Position numbers and translations under genes: made by a program. DNA of 64,000 nt. Origin: Streptomyces sp. CA-278952 (lineage in GTDB: Bacteria > Actinomycetota > Actinomycetes > Streptomycetales > Streptomycetaceae). The stretch lies in assembly GCF_028747205.1 (NCBI RefSeq), contig NZ_CP112880.1, positions 2,666,001 to 2,730,000 of the forward strand. The letters are read 5' to 3'. Shown piece by piece: positions 35,906 to 44,778 of this stretch. Each line of letters opens with the position of its first letter. The first letter of the stretch is position 1. Below the pieces are notes generated by a model. It was not told where the DNA came from. It searched no databases and worked only from the letters and a program-made list of their open reading frames with translations.

Positions 35906-37203
35906 CTCCGGCCCCCCACCGCAGCCACACCGACGACCTGCTCGCCTTCATCGCCGCCAGCCCTTCCCCGTACCACGTGGTGGCCAGTGCGGCCCAGCGT
36001 CTGGAGAAGGCCGGGTTCCGCGAACTGCGCGGCACGGACGACTGGACGGGGGCGACCGGCGGTTGCTTCGTCAGCCGCGCCGGTGCGCTGATCGCCTGGT
36101 ACGTCCCCGAGGGCGCGCCCGCCCACACCCCGTTCCGGATCGTCGGCACCCACACCGACTCCCCCAATCTGCGGATCAAACCGGCGCCGGACACCGGGAC
36201 TTCGGGGTGGCGGCAGATCGGTGTGGAGATCTACGGCGGGGTCCCGCTGAACACCTGGCTCGACCGGGACCTGGGCATCTCCGGCCGCCTCGCCCTGCGC
36301 GGCCCCGACGGCGCCCCGCGCAGCCGGCTCGTACAGATCGACGAACCCCTGTTGCGGGTGCCCCAGTTGGCCATTCACCTGGACCGCTCGGTGAACGAGG
36401 GCGTGGCCCTGGACCGGCAGCGGCACATCGCGCCGATCTGGGCGCTGGGCGACCCGCGGGAGGGCGAGCTGCTGCGCCGGGTCGCTTCGGCCGCCGGGGA
36501 GGACCCGGCGGATGTGCTGGGCTGGGACCTGATGTTGCACGACGTCCAGCCGCCCGGATATCTGGGCCTGGACCAGGAATTCGTGGTGGCGTCCCGGCTG
36601 GACAACCAGGTCTCGGTGCACGCCGGGGTGACCGCGCTGGTGGACGCGGCGACGGGGGCCACGCAGCCCTCCTTCGTACCGGTGCTGGCCGCCTTCGACC
36701 ACGAGGAGGTCGGCAGCGGTTCCGAGACGGGTGCGCAGAGCCCGCTGCTGGAGCGGATCCTGTCGCGGTCCGTGTCGGCGCGCGGCGGCAGCGACGAAGA
36801 CTGGTCGCGGGCGCTGGCGGGCGCGTTCTGCGTCTCCGCCGACATGGCGCACGCGGTCCACCCCAACTACGCGGAGCGGCACGACCCCGACCACCGCCCG
36901 ATCCCCAACGGCGGCCCGACGGTCAAGGTGAACGTCAACCAGCGGTACGCCACCGACTCCACCGGCTTCGCGGTGTTCACGGCGGCGGCCGAGCGGGCCG
37001 GGGCCCCCTGGCAGCCGTTCGTCTCCAACAACGCGATGCCCTGCGGCACGTCGATCGGCCCGCTCACGGCGGCCCGCCTCGGCGTCACCACGGTGGACGT
37101 CGGGGTGCCCGGCCTGTCGATGCACTCGGCGCGCGAGCTGTGCGGGGTGCGCGACCCGGGCTACCTCGCCGCGATCCTCACCACGATCATGGTCGGGGAC
37201 TGA
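35902..37203 (+). CDS. M18-family aminopeptidase inside the biosynthetic operon
   Basis: The 433-residue metallopeptidase is of the aspartyl aminopeptidase (M18, ApeB-like) family. The metal ligands and active site are all visible: IVGTHTDSPNLRIKP (His, Asp), FVVASRLDNQVSVHAG (Asp), AAFDHEEVGSGSETGA (Glu-Glu), SADMAHAVHPNY (Asp) and GLSMHSARELCG (His). It therefore looks catalytically intact and of normal length. The ATG overlaps the megasynthase stop by 4 bases (ATGA), a strong sign of co-translation and pathway membership. Possible roles are a resistant copy of the target, trimming of a peptide precursor, or a chance housekeeping gene. It is not a standard tailoring enzyme. Confidence 0.9.
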   Translation: MTPAPHRSHTDDLLAFIAASPSPYHVVASAAQRLEKAGFRELRGTDDWTGATGGCFVSRAGALIAWYVPEGAPAHTPFRIVGTHTDSPNLRIKPAPDTGTSGWRQIGVEIYGGVPLNTWLDRDLGISGRLALRGPDGAPRSRLVQIDEPLLRVPQLAIHLDRSVNEGVALDRQRHIAPIWALGDPREGELLRRVASAAGEDPADVLGWDLMLHDVQPPGYLGLDQEFVVASRLDNQVSVHAGVTALVDAATGATQPSFVPVLAAFDHEEVGSGSETGAQSPLLERILSRSVSARGGSDEDWSRALAGAFCVSADMAHAVHPNYAERHDPDHRPIPNGGPTVKVNVNQRYATDSTGFAVFTAAAERAGAPWQPFVSNNAMPCGTSIGPLTAARLGVTTVDVGVPGLSMHSARELCGVRDPGYLAAILTTIMVGD

Positions 37204-37240
37204 CAGGCCCGCCCGGCCCCACCGACGGGCGCGGCATCCG

Positions 37241-37279
37241 GAAGAACAGAAGAGAAGAACAGAAGAGAAGAGAACAGGA
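37241..37279 (+). repeat. 13-bp purine-rich triple repeat before the thioesterase
   Basis: Three tandem copies of GAAGAACAGAAGA (the third diverged to GAAGAGAACAGGA). This nearly all-purine A-rich tract is unlike the rest of the window, and its last copy supplies the AGGA ribosome-binding site of the thioesterase at 37286. Confidence 0.8.
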
Positions 37280-37285
37280 ACGACC

Positions 37286-38020
37286 GTGGCCGACGAAGAG
37301 ACCGTCCTCATCTGCCTGCCCTTCGCCGGGGCGGGTCCCTCCTTCTTCACGCCCTGGCAGAAGCTGGCCCCGGAGGGTCTGCGGATCCTCCCGGTGTCGC
37401 TGCCGGGCCGCGAGAAGCGGTTCCCCGAGCCCGCCCACACCTCGGCGGCCCCGGCCGTCGACGACGCGTACGCGCAGGTGACAGCGGCCCTCGGTGGAGA
37501 GGACGGGAGCGGCGGCCCGGTGGTCCTGTTCGGGCACAGCATGGGTGCGGTCCTCGCGTACGAACTGGCGCACCGGATCGAGCGGTCGGGCGGGCCGGTC
37601 CGCCTGGCCGCGCTCGTGGTCAGCGGTGCGCCCGGCCCGTGGACGCCGCGCACGGACCGGGCGGACGGGCTGCCCGACGAGGAGTTCGCCGCCCGGGTCC
37701 GGGCGTTCGCCGGGTACGACCACCCGGCGCTGGCCGACCCGGAGATGCGGGAGCTGCTGCTGCCGGCGCTCCGGGCGGACGTCCGGCTCCACGAGACGTA
37801 TGTACCGTCCACGGAGCGGCCGTTGGGCGTCCCGGTCATCTCCGTCCGGGGGCGGGAGGACACCCTGGTCGGGGCGGCGGAGGCCGCCGAGTGGGGCCGG
37901 GCGACGACGGGGAAGCTGACCGTGGCCGAGCCGGCTGGCGGGCACATGTATCTCACCGAGCGGCCGGGCGAGCTGCTGGAGCTGGTGGCCGCCGAGGTGC
38001 GGGCGGCAAGGGGCCGGTGA
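37286..38020 (+). CDS. Type II thioesterase
   Basis: The 244-residue alpha/beta-hydrolase thioesterase is of the NRPS/PKS type II (GrsT-like) family. Landmarks: ICLPFAGAGPSFFTPW at the N-terminus, LPGREKRFPEPAH, the nucleophile motif VLFGHSMGAVLAYELA (Ser near residue 90), ISVRGREDTLV (Asp loop) and EPAGGHMYLTERP (His). These enzymes remove misprimed acyl groups from carrier proteins and can release products. The GTG 37286 has AGGA 6 bases upstream, inside the purine repeat. It is the only thioesterase in the island, so it may also perform chain release, since the megasynthase ends in a C domain. Confidence 0.9.
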   Translation: MADEETVLICLPFAGAGPSFFTPWQKLAPEGLRILPVSLPGREKRFPEPAHTSAAPAVDDAYAQVTAALGGEDGSGGPVVLFGHSMGAVLAYELAHRIERSGGPVRLAALVVSGAPGPWTPRTDRADGLPDEEFAARVRAFAGYDHPALADPEMRELLLPALRADVRLHETYVPSTERPLGVPVISVRGREDTLVGAAEAAEWGRATTGKLTVAEPAGGHMYLTERPGELLELVAAEVRAARGR

Positions 38021-38032
38021 CGGGCGCCGGCG

Positions 38033-38460
38033 GCGGAACACCCGCCCGCTGCTGGGCTGATTCGACCGGCACCCGGAGGACCGCTGCCGGCTGGTCAACA
38101 TGTACGGGATCACCGAGACCACGGTCCATGTCACGGCGGCCACGGTGACCCGCAGCGAGGCGCTCGCCGGTTCCCGGTCGGTGGGGCGGCCCCTGGTGGG
38201 CTGGTTGGACCGGGTCCTGGACACGTAAGGGCGGCCGGTGCCGCCGGGTGCGCCCGGGGAGATCCATGGGGGCGGGGCGGGCGTGGCGCTGGGGTATCCG
38301 AACCGGCCCACCCTGACCGCCGAACGCTTCGTCCCGCATCCCCTGGACCCGGCCGGGATCGGCCCGGACGACGGCTTCTGGGACCTGGGCGGCCATTCGC
38401 TGTACGCGATCCGGATCGGCACGCTCGCCCGGGTGACGAGAGGGCGACCGCACCGCGCCG
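38033..38460 (+). pseudogene. Decayed NRPS adenylation-PCP remnant
   Basis: One frame reads FDRHPEDRCRLVNMYGITET, including the A-domain core motif NMYGITETT, preceded by an in-frame TGA where Trp is expected. It continues to SVGRPLVGWLDRVLDT, a TAA stop, then [20 protein letters not shown] and [19 protein letters not shown]. It then jumps directly to a carrier-protein motif, [17 protein letters not shown]. About 150-200 residues of the A domain (including YRTGD and the later core motifs) and the 5' half are missing. It is clearly a relic of an A-PCP module related to the missing activity of the upstream megasynthase. Confidence 0.85.
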
Positions 38461-38482
38461 GCCGCCCCCTCGCACGCGGTGG

Positions 38483-40036
38483 CTACACGAAGCGCTGGTT
38501 CGCGCCGCCGTCGCACGTCTGGAGCCTGAGCGGGTCCTTGGCCCCCGCCAGCGTCAGACACAGGCCGGTCGCGGCGGCCGGGCGGAGGGTGTCCGCCTGC
38601 CGGACGAACTTCTGGTTGGCCGCGCCCGAGCAGTCCCACACGACGAGCGTGGCGCCGGTGTCGTACTCGGCGCCCGGCACGTCCAGGCAGCGGTCGTGGC
38701 TGAGCGCGGTGCGGGCCGTCTGCGTACCGGCGTCGTACCACCAGTTCTGGTTGCGCCCGCCGTGGCAGTCCCAGCCGCCGATCGCCGTGCCGTTACGGGT
38801 GACCGAGGCGGGGACGTCCACGCAGGTCCCGGTCGCCTCGTTCCTGAGCGGGGTGAACAGGTCGTCGAAGGCCGCTCGCGTCAGGACCGGGTTCCCCGTG
38901 CTCGCCGGGTCGGCGCAGCCCGCCTCGCGCAGCCCGGAGTCGTACAGCTGGGTGAGGCAGGAGGCGAAGGCCCGGTGGCCGGCCGCGTTGGGGTGGAAGG
39001 ACTGCCGGACGGAGTTCTCGTCGGGCAGCCCCGGCTTGCTCACGTCGATGAAGAGCCCGCGCGCCCAGGTGTTCTCGGTGCAGACCTCGTGGCCGTGGAA
39101 GAGCCGCGAGTTGTCGAGGTAGGTGGCTCCGGTGGCGGCGGCGGCCTTGCGCATGCCGACCTGGAAGGCGGGCACGGCGGTGTTGCGGCCCCAGGCGGTG
39201 TCGGAGTCGTAGCCGAGTCCGCCGCAGATGAGCTTGCCGGGGAACTTCGGGTTGTCGCGGAAGTCCGGGCCGATCGGGCTCGGGTAGCCCATCAGGACGA
39301 GCTTGTAGTCGCCGTCTCCGTACCCGGCGTCCGTCATGACGGTGCGCAGGTCGCGGACGGTCTGCTCGACCTTGGGGACCAGGGCGTCGACGCGGGCCTG
39401 CCAGCCGCCCGCGTACTTCGGTTCGCAGGGGCCCTGGAGGCTGATGTAGCGGACCACGCAGTCGGTCATGACCGGGCCGAACTGGAGGTCGTCGTTGGCC
39501 CCGGCGACCAGGACGATCATCTTGATCCGGGTGTTGCGGGCCTTGATCGCGAGGCTGTCGCTCTGCACGAGCTCATCGGCGTACTGCTTGTTTCCGCCGA
39601 TCTTGATGTTTCCGGTATGGGCGCCGGAACACGAGACGTTGTACGTGACGTCCGCCGCGATGCCCGTGCGGTGGATGGCGGCGTCCGGTGAGCGGTGGCA
39701 CCAGTTGTCCGGCCCGTTGGTGCCGGGGTCGTAGGTGCCGACGCCCTCGCCGGAGATCTCGCTGTCGCCGAGCGAGATCAGCCCGGTCCTGCGGTCGCCG
39801 AGCGGCCGCTCGGCGGGGCTCCCGTACAGCTGGGTGGCCTCGGCGGCCCGGACGGCTTCCAGCGCGGGCGGGAGAGGGGTGGATGCGATAGAGCTGGTAC
39901 CCGACTCCGTCGCGCCCGCGGGGCCGGCGGCGGCCATACCGCCGACGGCGGCCGCGAGAGCGACTGCGGCCGCGACCGTACAGCGAAGCCGGCGAAGGCT
40001 TCCGAGCCCTCGAACTCTGGTGCTGGTGCGCCTCAT
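38483..40036 (-). CDS. Secreted SGNH/GDSL esterase with C-terminal ricin-type lectin domain
   Basis: The 517-residue protein has an N-terminal export signal (basic [17 protein letters not shown], then an Ala-rich hydrophobic stretch to about residue 42). The SGNH hydrolase domain spans about 75-370: [12 protein letters not shown] (nucleophile Ser), [11 protein letters not shown] (block III Asn) and [12 protein letters not shown] (catalytic His). The C-terminal 130 residues form a ricin-type beta-trefoil with repeated QxW-like motifs (NQNWW, NQKFV, NQRFV), probably binding carbohydrate. The ATG has GGGAGG 4 bases upstream. It is likely an extracellular esterase or lipase acting on a polymer-bound substrate. 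It lies at the right edge of the island, and its link to the pathway is doubtful. Confidence 0.87.
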   Translation of the reverse strand: MRRTSTRVRGLGSLRRLRCTVAAAVALAAAVGGMAAAGPAGATESGTSSIASTPLPPALEAVRAAEATQLYGSPAERPLGDRRTGLISLGDSEISGEGVGTYDPGTNGPDNWCHRSPDAAIHRTGIAADVTYNVSCSGAHTGNIKIGGNKQYADELVQSDSLAIKARNTRIKMIVLVAGANDDLQFGPVMTDCVVRYISLQGPCEPKYAGGWQARVDALVPKVEQTVRDLRTVMTDAGYGDGDYKLVLMGYPSPIGPDFRDNPKFPGKLICGGLGYDSDTAWGRNTAVPAFQVGMRKAAAATGATYLDNSRLFHGHEVCTENTWARGLFIDVSKPGLPDENSVRQSFHPNAAGHRAFASCLTQLYDSGLREAGCADPASTGNPVLTRAAFDDLFTPLRNEATGTCVDVPASVTRNGTAIGGWDCHGGRNQNWWYDAGTQTARTALSHDRCLDVPGAEYDTGATLVVWDCSGAANQKFVRQADTLRPAAATGLCLTLAGAKDPLRLQTCDGGANQRFV

Positions 40037-40068
40037 TGCGCCTCCCGGTAGTGGTTACCCCCGGTATT

Positions 40069-40080
40069 TACTGGTCGGTA
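40069..40080. promoter_or_regulatory. TACTGGTCGGTA imperfect dyad between the esterase and fumC
   Basis: The 12-bp imperfect dyad resembles operators of TetR-family regulators of acyl-CoA/lipid genes. It is 33 bases upstream of the secreted esterase start and 62 bases upstream of fumC. No TetR gene is in the neighbourhood. Confidence 0.3.
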
Positions 40081-40141
40081 GGCGACTTGGGAATACATGG
40101 AACAAGAGAAGTGCTCATCTTTTTCAGGAGGTTTAAACACC

Positions 40142-41557
40142 ATGGTCGACACGTCAGGTGACATGCCCGGTGGCAGCGGTTTCCGCATCGAGCACGACTC
40201 GATGGGTGAGGTGAAGGTCCCCGCGGGCGCCAAGTGGCGCGCCCAGACCCAGCGGGCGGTGGAGAACTTCCCCGTCTCCGGGCAGCGTCTGGAGCGGGCG
40301 CACATCGAGGCGCTGGCCCGGATCAAGGGCGCGGCGGCCAAGGTCAACGCCGAGCTGAAGGTGCTGGATCCGGACATCTCCGCCGCGATCCAGGAGGCCG
40401 CCGCCGAGGTCGCTTCGGGCCGCTGGGACGAGCACTTCCCGGTCGACGTGTTCCAGACGGGTTCGGGCACCTCGTCGAACATGAACACCAACGAGGTGAT
40501 CGCCACCCTCGCCACCGAGCGCCTCGGCCGCGAGGTCCACCCCAACGACCATGTGAACGCCTCCCAGTCGTCCAACGACGTCTTCCCGTCCTCCATCCAC
40601 ATCGCGGCCACCGCCGCCGTCACCGCCGACCTGATCCCCGCCCTGGACCACCTGGCGGAATCCCTGGGGCGGAAATCGGCCGAATTCGCGGAGGTCGTGA
40701 AGTCCGGCCGTACGCATCTGATGGACGCCACCCCGGTCACCCTCGGCCAGGAGTTCGGCGGCTACGCGGCCCAGATCCGCTACGGCGTGGAGCGGCTGCG
40801 CGCCTCCCTCCCCCGGCTCGCCGAACTGCCGCTCGGCGGTACGGCGGTGGGCACCGGCATCAACACCCCGCCCGGCTTCTCCGCCGCCGTGATCGCGGAG
40901 GTCGCGGAGGCCACCGGGCTGCCGCTCACCGAGGCCCGCGACCACTTCGAGGCGCAGGGCGCGCGGGACGGGCTCGTGGAGACCTCGGGCCAGCTGCGGA
41001 CCATCGCCGTCTCGCTGACGAAGATCTGCAACGATCTCCGGTGGATGGCGTCGGGCCCGCGCACCGGCCTCGCCGAGATCGCGCTGCCCGACCTCCAGCC
41101 CGGCTCCTCCATCATGCCGGGCAAGGTCAACCCGGTGATCCCCGAGGCGGTCCTGATGGTCGCCGCCCAGGTCACCGGCAACGACGCGACGGTCGCCACG
41201 GCCGGCGCCGCGGGCAACTTCGAGCTGAACGTCATGCTCCCGGTCATCGCGAAGAACCTGCTGGAGTCCGTACGGCTGCTGGCCAACGCCTCACGGCTGC
41301 TCGCCGACCGCACGGTCGACGGCATCATCGCCGACGTGGAGCGGGCCCGCGCCTACGCCGAGTCCTCGCCGTCCGTGGTGACCCCGCTGAACAAGTACCT
41401 CGGCTACGAGGAGGCGGCGAAGGTCGCCAAGAAGTCCCTCAAGGACGGGACGACGATCCGCGAGACGGTCCTGGCCTCGGGGTACGTCGAGCGCGGCGAC
41501 CTGACGATGGAGCAGCTCGACGAGGCGCTGGACGTGCTGCGGATGACGCGCCCGTGA
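40142..41557 (+). CDS. fumC: Fumarate hydratase class II (iron-independent)
   Basis: The 471-residue enzyme belongs to the fumarase/aspartase superfamily. Signature blocks: [54 protein letters not shown] and the family signature [19 protein letters not shown] 40142 follows an ideal AGGAGGT 8 bases upstream; an open frame starting at 40097 has no such site. FumC needs no Fe-S cluster, so it complements the class I enzyme at 22556 under iron or oxidative stress. The two fumarases are normally close neighbours in streptomycetes as I remember; here 16 kb separate them. A DUF402 gene follows. Confidence 0.96.
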   Translation: MVDTSGDMPGGSGFRIEHDSMGEVKVPAGAKWRAQTQRAVENFPVSGQRLERAHIEALARIKGAAAKVNAELKVLDPDISAAIQEAAAEVASGRWDEHFPVDVFQTGSGTSSNMNTNEVIATLATERLGREVHPNDHVNASQSSNDVFPSSIHIAATAAVTADLIPALDHLAESLGRKSAEFAEVVKSGRTHLMDATPVTLGQEFGGYAAQIRYGVERLRASLPRLAELPLGGTAVGTGINTPPGFSAAVIAEVAEATGLPLTEARDHFEAQGARDGLVETSGQLRTIAVSLTKICNDLRWMASGPRTGLAEIALPDLQPGSSIMPGKVNPVIPEAVLMVAAQVTGNDATVATAGAAGNFELNVMLPVIAKNLLESVRLLANASRLLADRTVDGIIADVERARAYAESSPSVVTPLNKYLGYEEAAKVAKKSLKDGTTIRETVLASGYVERGDLTMEQLDEALDVLRMTRP

Positions 41558-41691
41558 GCGCGGGGCGGGGCGCCGGGTGATCCCTGGGGGCCCGGCGCCG
41601 CCCGGGAGTGCCCGGTGCGATCTGAGAGTGTCCGGCGGACCGGGACCGGGCCGGGTGACCCGAGTCGCAGCGGGCCGGGGGAAGCCCTTCG

Positions 41692-41697
41692 TAAGAT
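41692..41697 (+). promoter_or_regulatory. -10 box TAAGAT for the leaderless DUF402 gene
   Basis: TAAGAT, six bases, then ATG 41704. No Shine-Dalgarno is present, so a leaderless mRNA is expected. Confidence 0.45.
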
Positions 41698-41703
41698 CCC
41701 TCC

Positions 41704-42390
41704 ATGACAGGTACGGGAGAGTGCGCACGCTGGGCGCCGGGGGACCAGATCCTCTGGCGCTACCGCGACAACGGCCGGGCCCACCGGACGGCCGGCGTCC
41801 CGCCCGTGCACATCTGCCGTCCGGTGACCGTCGTCCAGGACACCGACGAGCTGCTCGCCGTCTGGATGGCGCCCGGCACCGAATGCGTGCGGCCGGTGCT
41901 GGCCGACGGCACCCAGGTGCACGCCGAGCCGCTGGCCACCCGCTACACCGCGCCGCGCACCACGGCCCGCTCGACCTGGTTCGGCTCAGGGGTGCTGAAG
42001 CTGGCCAGGCCCGGGGACCCGTGGTCGGTGTGGCTGTTCTGGGACCGGGGCTGGATGTTCCGCAACTGGTACGTGAATCTGGAGGAGCCCCGGACCCGGT
42101 GGTCCGGAGGGGTGGATTCCGAGGATCACTTTCTCGACATCTCCGTGAACCCCGACCGGAGCTGGAAATGGCTCGACGAGGACGAGTTCGCCCAGGCTCA
42201 GCGCGTCGGTCTCATGGACCCGGAGACCGCGGCCCGGGTCCGGGAGGCGGGCCGCGCGGCGGTCGAGGTGATCACCGGGTGGGGGGCGCCGTTCCGGGAC
42301 GGCTGGGAGCACTGGCGGCCTGATCCCCGGTGGCAGGTGCCGCCGCTGCCGGATGACTGGGACCGCACCCCTGCCCGTATGCCGTCGTGA
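41704..42390 (+). CDS. DUF402 protein (FomD/Ntdp-like nucleotide phosphatase fold)
   Basis: The 228-residue protein has a DUF402 core (residues 20-180) with ILWRYRDNGRAHRTAGVPPV, the aromatic block WSVWLFWDRGWMFRNWYVNLE and the acidic metal-binding region SEDHFLDISVNPDRSWKWLDEDEF. The family includes FomD (cytidylyl-phosphonate hydrolase) and staphylococcal nucleoside tri-/diphosphate phosphatase, which use two divalent metals bound by such Asp/Glu residues. A nucleotide hydrolase role is therefore plausible but unproven. It is a stand-alone, leaderless core gene. Confidence 0.8.
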   Translation: MTGTGECARWAPGDQILWRYRDNGRAHRTAGVPPVHICRPVTVVQDTDELLAVWMAPGTECVRPVLADGTQVHAEPLATRYTAPRTTARSTWFGSGVLKLARPGDPWSVWLFWDRGWMFRNWYVNLEEPRTRWSGGVDSEDHFLDISVNPDRSWKWLDEDEFAQAQRVGLMDPETAARVREAGRAAVEVITGWGAPFRDGWEHWRPDPRWQVPPLPDDWDRTPARMPS

Positions 42391-42774
42391 GACCCTGGAG
42401 AGACCCTTCGGGCGGTCCGGTCGGCAGGTCCGGTCGTACGGAGGGCTGATCGCCGCAACCAGCGGGCACCACACCGGAACTGACCACAAGTCACCACACC
42501 GGTCGCGCGGAGGGACGGGCCACGGACCCGGACGTTCCGCTCGGTCGCGGAAGCCACTACGAGGGGGTGGAGACGTGCACGCTGTCCGCTGCCCTCTCGC
42601 CGCGTCCGCCGCCGGAGGGGTCGCCTGTCGGCCATCTCCGAGACGCTCGGTTTCGGCCCCTTCATCGGGGGCATCCGGTGACAGCCGTTGTTCTTCCCGC
42701 GCTTGCCGGGGCACAGTAGCGCCCCACGAGGTGACTGCCTCATACAACCGGCCCGGACGGACGGAATCCCACGC
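42391..42774. other. Gene-free region upstream of the SpoIIE phosphatase
   Basis: A 384-base stretch with no supported gene. Short GTG-started frames of about 50 codons exist near 42565 but lack good ribosome-binding sites and recognisable content. CATACAAC near 42741 is a weak -10 candidate for the downstream gene. No strong hairpin was found. Confidence 0.5.
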
Positions 42775-44682
42775 GTGACGGAGCACCCCACCTCCCACGA
42801 AGGCCGGCAGCCTCTGGCGGCCCGGCAGCAGGAGCGCACCCGGCCCCGGCAGCAGGACGCCGCGGCCGCGGCCTCCGCTGCCGGGGTCCCGGCTCCGGCC
42901 GCGGCGCCGAACCCCGGTCCAGGAGCGGCCGCCGTCTCCGAGGCGCAGGCGGCCACCCGCCGCGAGGGCGACCGGCTGCGCTTCGTCGGCGCGGCGACCC
43001 GGCGGATCGCCCGGGGCATAGACCTGGACGAGATCGTCCTCGGGCTGTGCCGGGCCAGCGTGCCGACGTTCTCCGACGCGATCCTGGTCTATCTGCGCGA
43101 CCCGCTCCCGGTGGGCGACGAGCGCCCGGTGAGCCCGTTCGTCCTGCGGCTGCGCCGCAGCGACCGGCTGCGCGTCAGCGGCGAGGAGGGCGGCGAGGCG
43201 TCCGGCTCCGAGACCGAGCGGCTGCGTCCGCTGATCCTCGACCCGCAGGCCGACCTGATGCCCGCCGCCGAGCTGTGCGAGGTGCGGGCGGGCGGTGCGC
43301 TGGCCGAGGTGCTGCGCGGGGTGCGGCCGGTCTTCGGCGACTCCGCGGCGGCGCGGGCCGCCCTGCCGGAGCTGCTCGGCCCCGGCCGGTCCGTCCCCAC
43401 CGGGCACCGGGCGATCCTCGCCCCGCTGCGCGGCCGGCGCCGGGTCATCGGGGCCGCGGTGTTCGTGCGCGGCACCGAGCGCACCCCGTTCGAGGCCAGC
43501 GATCTGCTGGTCGCGGCGCAACTGGCGACGCACACCGCGCTCGGCATCGACAAGGCCGTGCTGTACGGGCGCGAGGCCTACATCGCCGACGAGTTGCAGC
43601 GCACGATGCTGCCCGACTCGCTCCCCCAGCCCACCGGCGTCCGGCTTGCCTCGCGCTACCTCCCGGCGGCCGAGACGGCCCGGGTCGGCGGGGACTGGTA
43701 CGACGCGATCCCGCTGCCCGGCAGCCGGGTCGCGCTGGTCGTCGGCGATGTGATGGGCCACTCCATGACGTCGGCGGCGATCATGGGCCAGCTCCGGACG
43801 ACGGCGCAGACCCTGGCGCAGCTCGACCTGCCGCCGCAGGAGGTCCTGCACCACCTGGACGAGCAGGCGCAGCGCCTGGGCAGCGACCGGATGGCGACCT
43901 GCCTGTACGCGGTCTACGATCCGGTCGCCCACCGGATCACCATCGCCAACGCCGGACACCCGCCGCCCGTGCTGCTGCACCTGGGCGGGCGGGCCGAGGT
44001 GCTGGTGGTGCCGCCGGGCGCCCCGATCGGGGTGGGCGGCGTCGACTTCGAGGCCGTCGAGCTGGACGCCCCGGCCGGCGCCACGCTGCTCCTCTACACC
44101 GACGGTCTGGTGGAGTCGCGGCTGCGGGACGTGTGGACGGGCATCGAGCAGCTGCGGGAGCGCCTCGCGGCGACCGCGCAGCTCACCGGCCCGGACCACT
44201 CGCCGCCGCTGGAGGCCCTCTGCGACGACGTGCTGGACATGCTCGGCCCGGGTGACCGGGACGACGACATCGCGCTGCTCGCCGCCCGCTTCGACGGGAT
44301 CGCGCCGAGCGACGTGGCGTACTGGTACCTGGAGCCGGAGGACGCGGCTCCGGGCCGGGCCCGCCGGCTGGCCCGGCGGGCGCTGAGCCGCTGGGGCCTT
44401 GACGACCTGGCGGACGAGGTGGAGCTGCTGGTCAGCGAGGTCGTCACCAACGCGGTGCGCTATGCGGAGCGGCCGGTGACGCTGCGGCTGTTGCGGACCG
44501 ACATCCTGCGCTGCGAGGTCGGCGACGACTCCCCGCAGCTGCCCCGGCAGCGCCGGGCGCGGGAGACGGACGAGGGCGGGCGCGGGCTGTTCCTGGTCAA
44601 CCGGCTGGCCCGGCGGTGGGGGGCGACGCGCCTTTCGACGGGCAAGGTCGTCTGGTTCGAGATGGCGACCCGGGGGCAGTAA
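42775..44682 (+). CDS. GAF-SpoIIE phosphatase with C-terminal RsbW-like ATPase domain
   Basis: The 635-residue signalling protein has a low-complexity N-terminus (1-60), a GAF-like sensor (about 65-270, FVGAATRRIARGIDLDEIVL), a SpoIIE/PP2C phosphatase domain (about 280-500: RVGGDWYDAIPLPGSRVA, VVGDVMGHSMTSA, ITIANAGHPPPVLL, LYTDGLVESR, DRDDDIALLAARF) and an RsbW-type HATPase domain (about 520-635: LVSEVVTNAVRYAERP, DEGGRGLFLVNRLA). It therefore combines the phosphatase that activates an anti-anti-sigma factor with the kinase fold that inactivates it, a combination common in Streptomyces. The GTG at 42775 has only a weak site upstream. A 24-bp terminator follows. Confidence 0.9.
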   Translation: MTEHPTSHEGRQPLAARQQERTRPRQQDAAAAASAAGVPAPAAAPNPGPGAAAVSEAQAATRREGDRLRFVGAATRRIARGIDLDEIVLGLCRASVPTFSDAILVYLRDPLPVGDERPVSPFVLRLRRSDRLRVSGEEGGEASGSETERLRPLILDPQADLMPAAELCEVRAGGALAEVLRGVRPVFGDSAAARAALPELLGPGRSVPTGHRAILAPLRGRRRVIGAAVFVRGTERTPFEASDLLVAAQLATHTALGIDKAVLYGREAYIADELQRTMLPDSLPQPTGVRLASRYLPAAETARVGGDWYDAIPLPGSRVALVVGDVMGHSMTSAAIMGQLRTTAQTLAQLDLPPQEVLHHLDEQAQRLGSDRMATCLYAVYDPVAHRITIANAGHPPPVLLHLGGRAEVLVVPPGAPIGVGGVDFEAVELDAPAGATLLLYTDGLVESRLRDVWTGIEQLRERLAATAQLTGPDHSPPLEALCDDVLDMLGPGDRDDDIALLAARFDGIAPSDVAYWYLEPEDAAPGRARRLARRALSRWGLDDLADEVELLVSEVVTNAVRYAERPVTLRLLRTDILRCEVGDDSPQLPRQRRARETDEGGRGLFLVNRLARRWGATRLSTGKVVWFEMATRGQ

Positions 44683-44704
44683 CCGCCTCCGTCGCGAATC
44701 GGCC

Positions 44705-44756
44705 GACGGTATGCGTGTGGGGCGGGCCTCCGGGCCCGCCCCACACGCATACCGTC
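44705..44756. terminator. 24-bp perfect stem with TCCG tetraloop
   Basis: GACGGTATGCGTGTGGGGCG and four more bases (44705-44728) pair perfectly with 44733-44756. It is shared by the convergent SpoIIE phosphatase and PBP genes. Confidence 0.88.
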
Positions 44757-44778
44757 ATGTCGTCCTGCCGTCAGTGGC

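Noticed and set aside
40126..40152. Cluster of GTTTAAAC, CCATGG and GTCGAC sites at the fumC start, resembling cloning sites
   Set aside because: The surrounding DNA is continuous, natural Streptomyces sequence; the sites arise from a normal Shine-Dalgarno/start context.
42565..42720. About 50-codon GTG-started frame upstream of the SpoIIE phosphatase
   Set aside because: No adequate ribosome-binding site spacing and no recognisable content; composition does not favour this frame over the others.
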